Of a stretch of 64,000 nt of DNA, positions 25,997-34,928 are shown one piece after another. The position numbers and the translations under genes are program-made. Source of the DNA: CAYTMY01 sp964618075 (lineage in GTDB: Bacteria; Bacillota; Clostridia; Eubacteriales; Anaerofustaceae); assembly GCA_964618075.1 (NCBI GenBank), contig CAZTZO010000002.1, positions 62,001 to 126,000 of the forward strand, in the 5' to 3' direction. Position 1 is the first letter of the stretch. The number at the start of each line of letters is the position of its first letter. The notes beneath the pieces were generated by a model. The model ran no database searches. It saw nothing but the letters and a program-made list of their open reading frames with translations, and was not told the DNA's origin.

Positions 25997-26422
25997 TTAT
26001 TCTCCGATGAGAATTCCCATGCTTCTTGCTGTTCCTTCAATCATGCTCATAGCGGTTTCTATGGAAGCAGCATTTAAGTCCTTCATTTTAAGCTCCGCTA
26101 TTTCCTTTATCTGTGCTTTGGATATCGTTCCGACCTTATCTACGTTTGGCTTTCCCGAAGCCGTTTCAAGACCTATAGCCTTTTTGATAAGCACTGCTGC
26201 GGGCGGCGTTTTTGTGATAAACGTAAATGTCTGATCCTGATATACCGTTATAACGACAGGTATGATCAGTCCGGCCTGCTTTTCGGTTCTTGCGTTGTAT
26301 TCCTTGCAGAACTGCATAATATTAACGCTGTGCTGACCGAGCGCCGGTCCTACGGGAGGCGCAGGTGATGCCTTTCCGGCAGGTATTTGAAGTTTTATTA
26401 TTCCGACAACTTTTTTTGCCAT
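25997..26422 (-). CDS. rplK: 50S ribosomal protein L11
   Basis: 141 residues, usual length. 'IKLQIPAGKASPAPPVGPALGQ', in part, at 9-30 is the family N-terminus, including the prolines contacted by thiostrepton. C-terminal RNA-binding domain has 'AASIETAMSMIEGTARSMGI', in part. Part of nusG-rplK-rplA. Confidence 0.97.
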   Translation of the reverse strand: MAKKVVGIIKLQIPAGKASPAPPVGPALGQHSVNIMQFCKEYNARTEKQAGLIIPVVITVYQDQTFTFITKTPPAAVLIKKAIGLETASGKPNVDKVGTISKAQIKEIAELKMKDLNAASIETAMSMIEGTARSMGILIGE

Positions 26423-26440
26423 GTTACTCTTTCCTCCGAT

Positions 26441-26971
26441 TTATATTACGATTTTTTTTACTTGCGAGAAATCCAGCTCAACGGGTGTCTCCCTGCCGAA
26501 CATGGAAATATTTACTTTTATTTTACGACGTTCCATATTTATTTCTTCGATAAGACCGGACAAGCCCTCGAAAGGCCCTTCTGTGACAGATATATCGTCT
26601 CCGACTTTTAAATCTATCATCGGCTGCTTCTTTCTTATTCCCAGGTTGAAAAGCTCATCCTCTGTTAAAGGCACAGGCTTGGAAGCAGGACCGACAAATC
26701 CCGTTACTCCTCTTGTGTTGCGCACAACGTACCATGATTCGTCCGTCATATACATTTTCACAAGAACATAGCCGGGGAATATTTTTTTGGATACGACCTT
26801 GCGCATGCCGCCCTTCGTTTCTTCAACGTCATGCATCGGTACCACCACCTCAAGGATGATATCCTCCATGTCCCTGCTGGCTACTGTCGCCTCAATATTT
26901 GCTTTTACCTTGTTTTCATAACCGGAATAAGTATGAGCAACGTACCACTTTGCACCGTTAGTATCACTCAC
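26441..26971 (-). CDS. nusG: Transcription termination/antitermination protein NusG
   Basis: 176 residues. N-terminal NGN domain 'AKWYVAHTYSGYENKVKANIE', in part, near 6-26 and 'FPGYVLVKM' near 68 and the C-terminal KOW domain with 'VGDDISVTEGPFEGLSG' near 122. It binds RNA polymerase and couples transcription to Rho or the ribosome. In the standard secE-nusG-rplKA order. Confidence 0.97.
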   Translation of the reverse strand: MSDTNGAKWYVAHTYSGYENKVKANIEATVASRDMEDIILEVVVPMHDVEETKGGMRKVVSKKIFPGYVLVKMYMTDESWYVVRNTRGVTGFVGPASKPVPLTEDELFNLGIRKKQPMIDLKVGDDISVTEGPFEGLSGLIEEINMERRKIKVNISMFGRETPVELDFSQVKKIVI

Positions 26972-26983
26972 AGCATTACTCCT

Positions 26984-27268
26984 TTATACTAAATTGTAGA
27001 CAAGATTTGTAAGGAAAGAAAAAACGGTGTCAAACAGATACGTCAATACAGCGAAAAGTATTACTATCACTATGACTACCCATGTGCTTTTGAAAAGCTC
27101 TTTTTTGGTAGGCCATGCTACTTTTTTAAGTTCCTTGTAGCTTTCGGCTATGTATCTGCCTATGCTTTTTATCCATCTTATCAGGAAAAATTCTTTTTTC
27201 TGTACTGTGCCCTTGGTCGGCGCGTTCTTGTTTGCCGAATTTTTGGCGGGTACGTTTTTATTTGCCAT
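26984..27268 (-). CDS. secE: Preprotein translocase subunit SecE
   Basis: 94 residues with one membrane helix near 67-90 preceded by 'ELKKVAWPTKKELFKST', the universal SecE amphipathic region. The N-terminal 30 residues are an extra Lys/Asn/Ala-rich extension, larger than in the minimal Gram-positive SecE. It is 12 bp upstream of nusG and forms the SecYEG channel. Confidence 0.95.
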   Translation of the reverse strand: MANKNVPAKNSANKNAPTKGTVQKKEFFLIRWIKSIGRYIAESYKELKKVAWPTKKELFKSTWVVIVIVILFAVLTYLFDTVFSFLTNLVYNLV

Positions 27269-27292
27269 ATCGCACTCCTTTACAATCGGTTA

Positions 27293-27442
27293 TTATTTTG
27301 TTTCCTTATGTAAGGTATGTTTTTTGCAGAACGGGCAATATTTGTTTATTTCCATTCTTTCCTTCGGTCTGTCTTTGTTTTTCATTGTGTCGTAATTTCT
27401 CTGCTTGCATTCTGTGCATTCAAGCGTAACTTTTACTCTCAT
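27293..27442 (-). CDS. rpmG: 50S ribosomal protein L33
   Basis: 49 residues starting MRVKVTLECTECKQRNY. Two CxxC pairs (CTEC near 9-12 and CPFC near 36-39) form a zinc ribbon of the C+ type of L33. It precedes secE, as in many Bacillota. RBS AAAGGAG is about 9 nt from the ATG. Confidence 0.96.
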   Translation of the reverse strand: MRVKVTLECTECKQRNYDTMKNKDRPKERMEINKYCPFCKKHTLHKETK

Positions 27443-27477
27443 TATCGCATAACTCCTTTATGACAACATTTCGCACT

Positions 27478-27499
27478 AAAAAAAGGCTTTTCGCCTTTG
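27478..27499 (-). terminator. Hairpin terminator overlying the rpmG transcription start
   Basis: Minus-strand AAAGGC-GAAAA-GCCTTT stem followed by seven T. It probably ends the 27539-28108 gene, but lies at or just after the predicted start point of the rpmG operon. Confidence 0.6.
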
Positions 27500-27507
27500 C
27501 AAATAAC

Positions 27508-27535
27508 AGTATATCACATTAAATGCAAAAAGCAA
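27508..27535 (-). promoter_or_regulatory. Probable sigma-A promoter for rpmG-secE-nusG-rplKA
   Basis: Minus-strand TTGCTT (27530-27535), 16-nt spacer, TATACT (27508-27513), immediately after the stop of the upstream gene. The rplS promoter at 52900-52928 has the same two hexamers. Confidence 0.65.
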
Positions 27536-27538
27536 GCC

Positions 27539-28108
27539 TTATTTTTCGATTGTTTCAAGTTGTTTAAGGTTCTTTGATACGACCTCAAATATGTCGTTAT
27601 CAGAGTTCATATAGTCGTTGAAATTGACCTGTCCCTGATGCGAATTGATACAGAAAAGAGGGTGCCATTTTCTTTTATCGTCGGCGGTGTAAATCATATC
27701 TACCATAAATTTGCTGTGATCGACGGGTCTGCTGCCTCCAAAGGCGGGATTTGACATTTCTTTTTCTTTTATTTTGGTTAATTTAAACTGTTCTATATTA
27801 TCGTAGTCTATAATTGCTTCGTCTCCGGTTTCCAGCTCCTTAACAGTAAGCATTTTATCGGAGGCATAAAGCTGATACTCATAATTATGCTTGAAATTGG
27901 CGTCGCCCTTTGTAAAGGTGGCCTGAATTGTAGCCAATGCACCGTAGGTGAGCATATCCTGCTTTAAGGCTTCTTCGTTTTTTTCAAGGCTGTCGTTTGA
28001 CCTTTTGTTTACAAACATTTTTATAAAGCCACCTACCACCGGTAGCATGACAAGGACAATGAGAACGAGAAAGAACGAATTGTCTATGGCAGCAAATAAA
28101 GAACTCAT
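27539..28108 (-). CDS. Hypothetical membrane-anchored protein
   Basis: 189 residues not assigned to a family. A single hydrophobic helix near 12-32 (FFLVLIVLVMLPVVGGFI) is followed by a charged region, 'KRSNDSLEKNEEALKQD', and a soluble domain of about 140 residues with beta-strand-like stretches and few motifs. Topology would leave most of it in the cytoplasm or outside depending on orientation. It shares no obvious operon with its neighbours. RBS AAGGAG is upstream of the ATG. Confidence 0.65.
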   Translation of the reverse strand: MSSLFAAIDNSFFLVLIVLVMLPVVGGFIKMFVNKRSNDSLEKNEEALKQDMLTYGALATIQATFTKGDANFKHNYEYQLYASDKMLTVKELETGDEAIIDYDNIEQFKLTKIKEKEMSNPAFGGSRPVDHSKFMVDMIYTADDKRKWHPLFCINSHQGQVNFNDYMNSDNDIFEVVSKNLKQLETIEK

Positions 28109-28260
28109 TTTCGGCTCCTTTTTGTATAAAAGTCACAATATTTTCTTATTATATTGAAATTTCAATGCTGTGTCAAGTATTATCCGAAAATGACGTGCTT
28201 GACTATAAAAAACAAATAATATATACTTTTTATAATTGCAAAAAATCAAGAGGTCTCGTA

Positions 28261-29727
28261 ATGAAAACGCTCAAAAAAATCAATCCGTATTTACTGCTTA
28301 CAATAGCCCTGCTAGTCAGTTGTCTTATAATATATGCATTGTTCGTTTTCGGTGATAATTTTTTTATATATAAAGATATAGGTTCGGATTCCATGGAATT
28401 GGAAGTGCCGGGATTGAGCGGACTTGCCGACAATTTAAGAAGAGGCACGTTTTCCTTCTGGGAGTTTGGCAACGGGTTCGGTAAAAATACAGGTGGGTAT
28501 ACCACATATGACCCGTTTTCACTTTTAATATGTGTCATTGGGGCAGTATTCGGTCTTGAAACAATACCATATATTCTCATATATTCTCATATTCTCAAGA
28601 TAATATTTGCAGGCGTGTGTGTTTATTATTTTTTAGATTTATTCAACTTTTCTATCAAGACAAAACTGCTAATGAGCTATATTTATGCATTTAACGGTTT
28701 TATCATAGTATGGGGACAGCATTATTCGTTAACAACAGCGTGCGTATATATACCACTATTGTTTGCCGCGGTAGAAATGACCTTGCATAATAAAAAGAAA
28801 TGGTATCTGATATCTATAGTTACATTCCTTATTTGTATATTCAGCTTGTATTTTTGTTATATGTCATTAATCACAGTATTTGTTTACTTTTTGATACGGT
28901 TGCTTGTATTGAAGCTTGGCAAAAAAAAATCAATCAAAATGTTCTTTACAGAGAGCTTTTCGATGCTTTTGGGTATCGGACTTGCAGGTTTTTCATTTTT
29001 CTCGGGCGTTTACAATATACTTATGGTTTCTTCACGTACACAAAGCAGCGTTGGTCTGCTTAGTAGGATACTGGCAAGCTTAAAAGCGTATCCTTCGTTA
29101 TACTATGAAACATTTATTCATAAATTATTTTCTAACAATTTTGACGGAACCATGTCTTATTACGGATATCAAAATTTCTGTGAAGCAACAAACATATTTT
29201 GTTCGTGCCTTACTGTTTTGCTTATAATATACTATTTCATTTCAGTTTTCAGAAAGGATATGTCCAAAGAAGAGAGAACGGCGCGCATTGTGACGTTAAT
29301 TTTAATGGCGTTTGTATTTTTTATTCAAACGGGAGGCTTAATATACAACGGATTTGTATATGCAATGAGCCGATGGACATTCGCAGTGATACCCGTTTTT
29401 ATTCTTTTAGGTGCGAGAGCTCTTGAAGAATTAACGCAGAAAAAAAACAAGATTATTATACCTGCTTTGATAATATATGTTTTATTATTGACCGGCTCCT
29501 GCATATCGGCGTTTGGCATAGACTCGCGTATTTTGAAGGGTAATATTTGTCTTACGTTTTTATGCGGCGCAATTATCTCGTTGGTTGTCTACTTGTTTTA
29601 TAAAGGCAAGATATCAACGAATTTGCTCTATCTCTCTCTTGCTTTAATAGTTTGCGTAAATATAATATCGGATAGCTTTATTACCGTTACATATAGAGAG
29701 ACTGAAAAAAGAGCGGCGCTTATATAG
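28261..29727 (+). CDS. YfhO-family membrane protein, N-terminal part of a frameshifted gene
   Basis: 488 residues with about 12 hydrophobic helices and the YfhO N-terminal pattern: 'DIGSDSM' near 40 and 'FGNGFGKNTGGYTTYDPFSLL', in part, near 69-88. The start at 28261 has AGAGG about 8 nt upstream; upstream in-frame codons lack one. The frame ends in TAG (29725-29727), but the C-terminal YfhO region continues in the -1 frame from about 29706. A single-base deletion in the A6 run at 29705-29710 would explain it. YfhO proteins are GT-C-type or flippase-like factors in glycosylation of wall polymers. Confidence 0.85.
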   Translation: MKTLKKINPYLLLTIALLVSCLIIYALFVFGDNFFIYKDIGSDSMELEVPGLSGLADNLRRGTFSFWEFGNGFGKNTGGYTTYDPFSLLICVIGAVFGLETIPYILIYSHILKIIFAGVCVYYFLDLFNFSIKTKLLMSYIYAFNGFIIVWGQHYSLTTACVYIPLLFAAVEMTLHNKKKWYLISIVTFLICIFSLYFCYMSLITVFVYFLIRLLVLKLGKKKSIKMFFTESFSMLLGIGLAGFSFFSGVYNILMVSSRTQSSVGLLSRILASLKAYPSLYYETFIHKLFSNNFDGTMSYYGYQNFCEATNIFCSCLTVLLIIYYFISVFRKDMSKEERTARIVTLILMAFVFFIQTGGLIYNGFVYAMSRWTFAVIPVFILLGARALEELTQKKNKIIIPALIIYVLLLTGSCISAFGIDSRILKGNICLTFLCGAIISLVVYLFYKGKISTNLLYLSLALIVCVNIISDSFITVTYRETEKRAALI

Positions 29728-29747
29728 AGGACCAATATGATTCAGAC

Positions 29748-30623
29748 GTGCAGGAAGCGGTAAATTATATTGCTCAAAGAGACACTTATTTTCACAGAAT
29801 AGATAAGGCGTCATTTGACGGTGAAGGGGCAAACTGGCTTGACTCACTGTCACATAATTATTATTCGGTAAGCACATATAATAATGTTATAGATTCTGAC
29901 GTATCGGAATTTATAACAAAACTGTGGAATAATCTAATCAGTGTAAATCAGGTGCATTTCTCTTTTGTCGGGGCAAAGCAGGAAAATATTCAAGCTACAT
30001 TATCGGGAGTCGGCTATGTTTTGACATACGATCCCAATGAAGAAATAAACGGATTTCATTATATGGCTCAATTCGGGGATGTTACTGTTTTGGAAAACGA
30101 TTTCAATACAGCACTTGGCAGGCTTTACACAAAAACTATGACCGAAGAGGATTTCGAAGCACAGCAGGAAATCTATAACAAACAGAATCTTTTAGCCGAT
30201 TGCCTCATTCTCAAAGACGCAACAGAGTTTAATGTTTCTGACAGTGATAGACAGATATATAAGGAAACGCTTCTTGACAGTTCACTTTCACAAAGCTTTT
30301 CTTCAATGACATTGTCGGAATTTACGATAGGCGAGGACGACAGTCATCTTTCTGGAATTATAGACGCACCGAGTAACGGAGTAATGCTGATTACTGTTCC
30401 CTTTGATGACGGCTGGAGTGTTTTTGTAGACGGTGTAAAGACAGAGAAATTAAGAGCCGATTATGGCTTTACGGGCATTATGGTATCGCAAGGAAAGCAC
30501 ACTATAGAGATGAAATTCACTGCTCCGTGGCTTACAGCTGGTATTGCCGTCACTATAGTGTCATTTGTTGTATTCTTTTCACTGCTTATATACCTTTTTT
30601 ATAAAAGAACAGAGGCACACTAA
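29748..30623 (+). CDS. YfhO-family protein, C-terminal part of the same frameshifted gene
   Basis: Open frame of about 291 residues; the frame is actually open from about 29706 and no good RBS lies before the first start codon, so it is the tail of the preceding gene. It has the extracytoplasmic YfhO C-terminal domain, with 'FDDGWSVFVDGVKTEKL' and 'GKHTIEMKFTAPWL', and a final membrane helix near 265-287. Joined with the first part the product would be about 790 residues, normal for YfhO. Could be a real lesion, a phase-variable homopolymer, or a sequencing error. Confidence 0.8.
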   Translation: MQEAVNYIAQRDTYFHRIDKASFDGEGANWLDSLSHNYYSVSTYNNVIDSDVSEFITKLWNNLISVNQVHFSFVGAKQENIQATLSGVGYVLTYDPNEEINGFHYMAQFGDVTVLENDFNTALGRLYTKTMTEEDFEAQQEIYNKQNLLADCLILKDATEFNVSDSDRQIYKETLLDSSLSQSFSSMTLSEFTIGEDDSHLSGIIDAPSNGVMLITVPFDDGWSVFVDGVKTEKLRADYGFTGIMVSQGKHTIEMKFTAPWLTAGIAVTIVSFVVFFSLLIYLFYKRTEAH

Positions 30624-30904
30624 AAAATAACAAAAATCTTATGTAATTGATAATGTTATTTTGATTTATTTTATAACTCGGCTAAAATATCTCAGATTAC
30701 TGTTCGATCCTTTAATATTTATAATTTAGTTAATCATCTGTTAAACCGGCAAATATATATTTAAATATTAAATATTATAACATAAAATATAAAGAATTAA
30801 AAATTTAAAGATTATTATATAATGCTTTTGTTTCATTATTGACTTGTCACACGGTTATATGCTAACATATGCAAAGTTATAATAATGGAGATAAATAAGC
30901 AAAA

Positions 30905-32317
30905 ATGAAAGAAAAACTCGGTGCAATCAAAGAGTGTTTTACTTCAATGGAGAAGCCGAAATTTATAGACTATCTGTTGATTGCGGTTATAATATTGTTT
31001 TGTTATATAAGTTACAATCAGCAGGATCTCACAATTACGGCTACACATGGTAAGGATCTTTTGGAGTGTGTATTAAACGGCAATATTTCCGAGTTTTATG
31101 CATACACAGAAGGTACAGCAGCATATCTACCCTCCATTTATATCGTTTTTGCCATCTGGTCAATCCCTGTAATTATCGTTATGGCTTTATCGCATCAGCC
31201 GTTGTGGGGAACGATTGATTTTGATTATTTTTATTCACACATAGGCATAATGGTGTGGTATAAGCTCCTTCCGACGATATTCTTTTTTCTAACTGCATAT
31301 CTGATATATAAAATAGTTATAGAGCTGAAAATGAGCAAAAATGCGGCAAAATGGACTTCGTTTTTGTTCATAGCATCTCCTATCGCAATGTTTAGTCAAT
31401 TCGTTTTCGGCGGTTATGATTCATTGGGGCTTTTCTTTATTATGCTTGCTTTTCTTATGTTTGTAAAAAAGAAATACTATTGGTTTTCCATAATTACTGC
31501 AGTCGCCGTGACCTTCAAGCTTTTCCCTATATTAATCTTTATACCAATGATACTTCTTGTTGAGAAGAGAGTTATTCATTTAGTAAAATACTTTGCGATA
31601 TCAATGTCGGGATATATTATATACAGCGTTGTTTTAGCTTCTGCGCAAGGGTATGGCGTGAGTCAGACATTTACAGAAGGTCTTTCTATGCGTCTGATAT
31701 ATAACGGGATGCCACTCGTAGGTAGCGGTACCGTGTCTATATTTTTAGTGGCGATGATGGTTATTTGTGTTGTTGCATATAATAAAAAGATAGAAAGCGA
31801 AGAAGAATTAGGCACTTTTGCTGTGTATATACCCACATTTGTGTATGGCATAATGTTTGCTTTTATATTATGGCATCCTCAGTGGGTAATCTTGTTGATA
31901 CCTTTTATGGCTTTATCAACGATACAGCATAAAAAAATGAACTCTGTAATTATCCTTGAGATTGCGATGTTCATCGGTTATATAGGCATGACAGCATTCA
32001 CATTCAGCGGAAACGTGGACACTAACATGTTTGGCTGCGGAATATTTGCAAGGATATTCGATCTTTCGGACATCCAGTCAATTGGAAATGTAATGGGCAT
32101 TATCAACATTAACTGTTATGTAAGTCTGTTTGTGGGTGCAATTCTTATTATGTTGTTTATGTGGTATCCGACGAAAAAAAATATAGAGAACTATTCTTTG
32201 TGCGTAAAAGAGGGTGGAGAAGTCGTTATGTCGGGGAGAAGTTATATATGGGTACGCACTATGTCAATACTGTTTTTTATAGTGCCCTCAATATACTATC
32301 TGATGAAAGTTATCTGA
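30905..32317 (+). CDS. Polytopic membrane glycosyltransferase-like protein, copy 1 (GT-C type)
   Basis: 470 residues with about 10-11 membrane helices. An early extracytoplasmic loop is 'THGKDLLECVLNGN' and a later 'GGYDSLGLFFIM' and 'WHPQWVILLIPF' resemble GPI-mannosyltransferase/GT87-like GT-C enzymes that use lipid-linked sugars. No definite catalytic assignment is possible. From codon 66 to the last sense codons it is identical in DNA to the gene at 32545; the first 65 codons and the flanks differ. RBS GGAG precedes the ATG at 30905. It belongs to the surface-glycan region with YfhO and rfbFGH. Confidence 0.78.
   Translation: MKEKLGAIKECFTSMEKPKFIDYLLIAVIILFCYISYNQQDLTITATHGKDLLECVLNGNISEFYAYTEGTAAYLPSIYIVFAIWSIPVIIVMALSHQPLWGTIDFDYFYSHIGIMVWYKLLPTIFFFLTAYLIYKIVIELKMSKNAAKWTSFLFIASPIAMFSQFVFGGYDSLGLFFIMLAFLMFVKKKYYWFSIITAVAVTFKLFPILIFIPMILLVEKRVIHLVKYFAISMSGYIIYSVVLASAQGYGVSQTFTEGLSMRLIYNGMPLVGSGTVSIFLVAMMVICVVAYNKKIESEEELGTFAVYIPTFVYGIMFAFILWHPQWVILLIPFMALSTIQHKKMNSVIILEIAMFIGYIGMTAFTFSGNVDTNMFGCGIFARIFDLSDIQSIGNVMGIININCYVSLFVGAILIMLFMWYPTKKNIENYSLCVKEGGEVVMSGRSYIWVRTMSILFFIVPSIYYLMKVI
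31102..32315 (+). repeat. Perfect direct repeat, copy 1 (1214 bp)
   Basis: Identical, line by line by eye, to 32742-33955 (offset 1640). The repeat begins within codon 66 of the gene and stops at the final sense codon; the stop codons differ (TGA versus TAA). Confidence 0.9.
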
Positions 32318-32544
32318 ACTAATCTAAATAATTGTTTGCAGATAATGGTGGTAGTACCGTTGCTGCTATGCAAGCCATGTAAAACAAGAGATAGATTATA
32401 GATGTTTTCGGTTTTATAATGTAGACAAAAAAAATCTAAATAATTACAGTTTAAAATAAGACACAAAGCCTTGTATATAGGCAATGAAAGTCGGTATTAT
32501 AGTTAATTTGATATATTACAATAAACAGATTTGAAGGGAAAAAA

Positions 32545-33957
32545 ATGAGAGAAAAACTTGCAGGTATAAAGCAATATTTTATTCAGAAAGATAAACCGAA
32601 ACTTATAGACTATCTGTTGGTTGCGGTCATAATAATGTTTTGTTATATAAGCTATAACCATGGAGATATTACGGCAACGGCTACACACGGTAAGGATCTT
32701 TTAGAGTGTGTATTAAACGGCAATATGTCCGAGTTTTATGTATACACAGAAGGTACAGCAGCATATCTACCCTCCATTTATATCGTTTTTGCCATCTGGT
32801 CAATCCCTGTAATTATCGTTATGGCTTTATCGCATCAGCCGTTGTGGGGAACGATTGATTTTGATTATTTTTATTCACACATAGGCATAATGGTGTGGTA
32901 TAAGCTCCTTCCGACGATATTCTTTTTTCTAACTGCATATCTGATATATAAAATAGTTATAGAGCTGAAAATGAGCAAAAATGCGGCAAAATGGACTTCG
33001 TTTTTGTTCATAGCATCTCCTATCGCAATGTTTAGTCAATTCGTTTTCGGCGGTTATGATTCATTGGGGCTTTTCTTTATTATGCTTGCTTTTCTTATGT
33101 TTGTAAAAAAGAAATACTATTGGTTTTCCATAATTACTGCAGTCGCCGTGACCTTCAAGCTTTTCCCTATATTAATCTTTATACCAATGATACTTCTTGT
33201 TGAGAAGAGAGTTATTCATTTAGTAAAATACTTTGCGATATCAATGTCGGGATATATTATATACAGCGTTGTTTTAGCTTCTGCGCAAGGGTATGGCGTG
33301 AGTCAGACATTTACAGAAGGTCTTTCTATGCGTCTGATATATAACGGGATGCCACTCGTAGGTAGCGGTACCGTGTCTATATTTTTAGTGGCGATGATGG
33401 TTATTTGTGTTGTTGCATATAATAAAAAGATAGAAAGCGAAGAAGAATTAGGCACTTTTGCTGTGTATATACCCACATTTGTGTATGGCATAATGTTTGC
33501 TTTTATATTATGGCATCCTCAGTGGGTAATCTTGTTGATACCTTTTATGGCTTTATCAACGATACAGCATAAAAAAATGAACTCTGTAATTATCCTTGAG
33601 ATTGCGATGTTCATCGGTTATATAGGCATGACAGCATTCACATTCAGCGGAAACGTGGACACTAACATGTTTGGCTGCGGAATATTTGCAAGGATATTCG
33701 ATCTTTCGGACATCCAGTCAATTGGAAATGTAATGGGCATTATCAACATTAACTGTTATGTAAGTCTGTTTGTGGGTGCAATTCTTATTATGTTGTTTAT
33801 GTGGTATCCGACGAAAAAAAATATAGAGAACTATTCTTTGTGCGTAAAAGAGGGTGGAGAAGTCGTTATGTCGGGGAGAAGTTATATATGGGTACGCACT
33901 ATGTCAATACTGTTTTTTATAGTGCCCTCAATATACTATCTGATGAAAGTTATCTAA
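32545..33957 (+). CDS. Polytopic membrane glycosyltransferase-like protein, copy 2 (GT-C type)
   Basis: 470 residues, same length and membrane topology as the gene at 30905. Its first 65 codons have many synonymous and some amino-acid changes relative to copy 1 (for example 'YNHGDITATATHG' versus 'YNQQDLTITATHG'), while the remaining product is identical. RBS GAAGGGAAA is upstream. Functional redundancy with copy 1, or different partner/acceptor specificity through the N-terminal segment, are both possible. Confidence 0.78.
   Translation: MREKLAGIKQYFIQKDKPKLIDYLLVAVIIMFCYISYNHGDITATATHGKDLLECVLNGNMSEFYVYTEGTAAYLPSIYIVFAIWSIPVIIVMALSHQPLWGTIDFDYFYSHIGIMVWYKLLPTIFFFLTAYLIYKIVIELKMSKNAAKWTSFLFIASPIAMFSQFVFGGYDSLGLFFIMLAFLMFVKKKYYWFSIITAVAVTFKLFPILIFIPMILLVEKRVIHLVKYFAISMSGYIIYSVVLASAQGYGVSQTFTEGLSMRLIYNGMPLVGSGTVSIFLVAMMVICVVAYNKKIESEEELGTFAVYIPTFVYGIMFAFILWHPQWVILLIPFMALSTIQHKKMNSVIILEIAMFIGYIGMTAFTFSGNVDTNMFGCGIFARIFDLSDIQSIGNVMGIININCYVSLFVGAILIMLFMWYPTKKNIENYSLCVKEGGEVVMSGRSYIWVRTMSILFFIVPSIYYLMKVI
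32742..33955 (+). repeat. Perfect direct repeat, copy 2 (1214 bp)
   Basis: Second copy of the tract at 31102-32315, consistent with recent gene conversion or recombination between two older paralogues. Confidence 0.9.
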
Positions 33958-34150
33958 TCTGTTAATTTTTATCTGATAAAAATGACATTATTTCCTTGCT
34001 CTAACAACAAATGTCGTTAGAATGAGTGCGTATTTACAAAAATATTGTAATATAACATAAAAAATGAGATAATATATATGCTAATACCATAATGAGTTTT
34101 TACATAAAAAATATTTTGTAATTCATGCAACAAAGTAATGGAGGTCAATG

Positions 34151-34924
34151 ATGAAAGTCGTTTTGTTGGCGGGAGGATTCGGTACGCGAATATCTGAAGA
34201 AAGTCAGTATAAGCCCAAGCCCATGATAGAAATAGGCGGAATGCCCATACTGTGGCATATTATGAAGGATTACGCACATTTCGGGTACAATGAATTTATA
34301 ATCTGCGCAGGGTACATGCAGCATGTTATTAAGGAATGGTTCGACGATTATTACCTTCATACAAGCGACATAACATTTGATTTTACAAACGGCAAGGAAG
34401 TAATAGTACATAACAGACATGCAGAGCCATGGAAGGTCACTGTTGTGGATACAGGCTTAAACACAATGACGGGCGGAAGAATAAAGCGAATACAGCCTTA
34501 TGTGGGAGATGAACCGTTTTTAATGACATACGGTGATGGGGTTTGTGACGTGGATATAGCAAAGCTTGTTGAGTTCCATAAATCTCATGGCAGGCTTGCC
34601 ACTTTAACAGCCGTTATACAAGAGCAGCAAAAGGGCGTGCTCGATATTGGCGGAGATTACGCCGTACATTCTTTCAGAGAAAAAAGCAATAATGACACTA
34701 CAAAGATCAACGCGGGATTCATGGTTTTGCAGCCCGAGGTTTTTGATTATATTGAAGGCGATGATACCGTATTTGAACGAGGTCCGTTAGAGAAGCTGGC
34801 AAATGAAGGACAGTTGATGAGTTATTCACATCAAGGATATTGGCAGTGTATGGATACAAAAAAGGAAAAAGAAACGCTTGATAACCTTTGGGAGACTAAT
34901 CAGGCACCTTGGAAATTGTGGTAA
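34151..34924 (+). CDS. rfbF: Glucose-1-phosphate cytidylyltransferase
   Basis: 257 residues, exactly the normal length for RfbF. N-terminal nucleotidyltransferase signature 'LLAGGFGTRISEESQYKPKPM', in part, at 5-24; 'GHIMKDY/AGYM'-type segments and 'MTYGDGVCDVDI' near 126 follow. It converts glucose-1-phosphate and CTP to CDP-glucose. Two adjacent ATGs exist; 34151 has the better spacing (6 nt) from GGAGG. First gene of an rfbFGH operon. Confidence 0.95.
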   Translation: MKVVLLAGGFGTRISEESQYKPKPMIEIGGMPILWHIMKDYAHFGYNEFIICAGYMQHVIKEWFDDYYLHTSDITFDFTNGKEVIVHNRHAEPWKVTVVDTGLNTMTGGRIKRIQPYVGDEPFLMTYGDGVCDVDIAKLVEFHKSHGRLATLTAVIQEQQKGVLDIGGDYAVHSFREKSNNDTTKINAGFMVLQPEVFDYIEGDDTVFERGPLEKLANEGQLMSYSHQGYWQCMDTKKEKETLDNLWETNQAPWKLW

Positions 34925-34928
34925 AGCT

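Noticed and set aside
29700..29750. Programmed -1 frameshift in the YfhO gene (dnaX-like A6G slippery run)
   Set aside because: The A run is read as GAA-AAA-AGA, so the heptamer is not in the X-XXY-YYZ phase. A plain one-base deletion explains the shift more simply.
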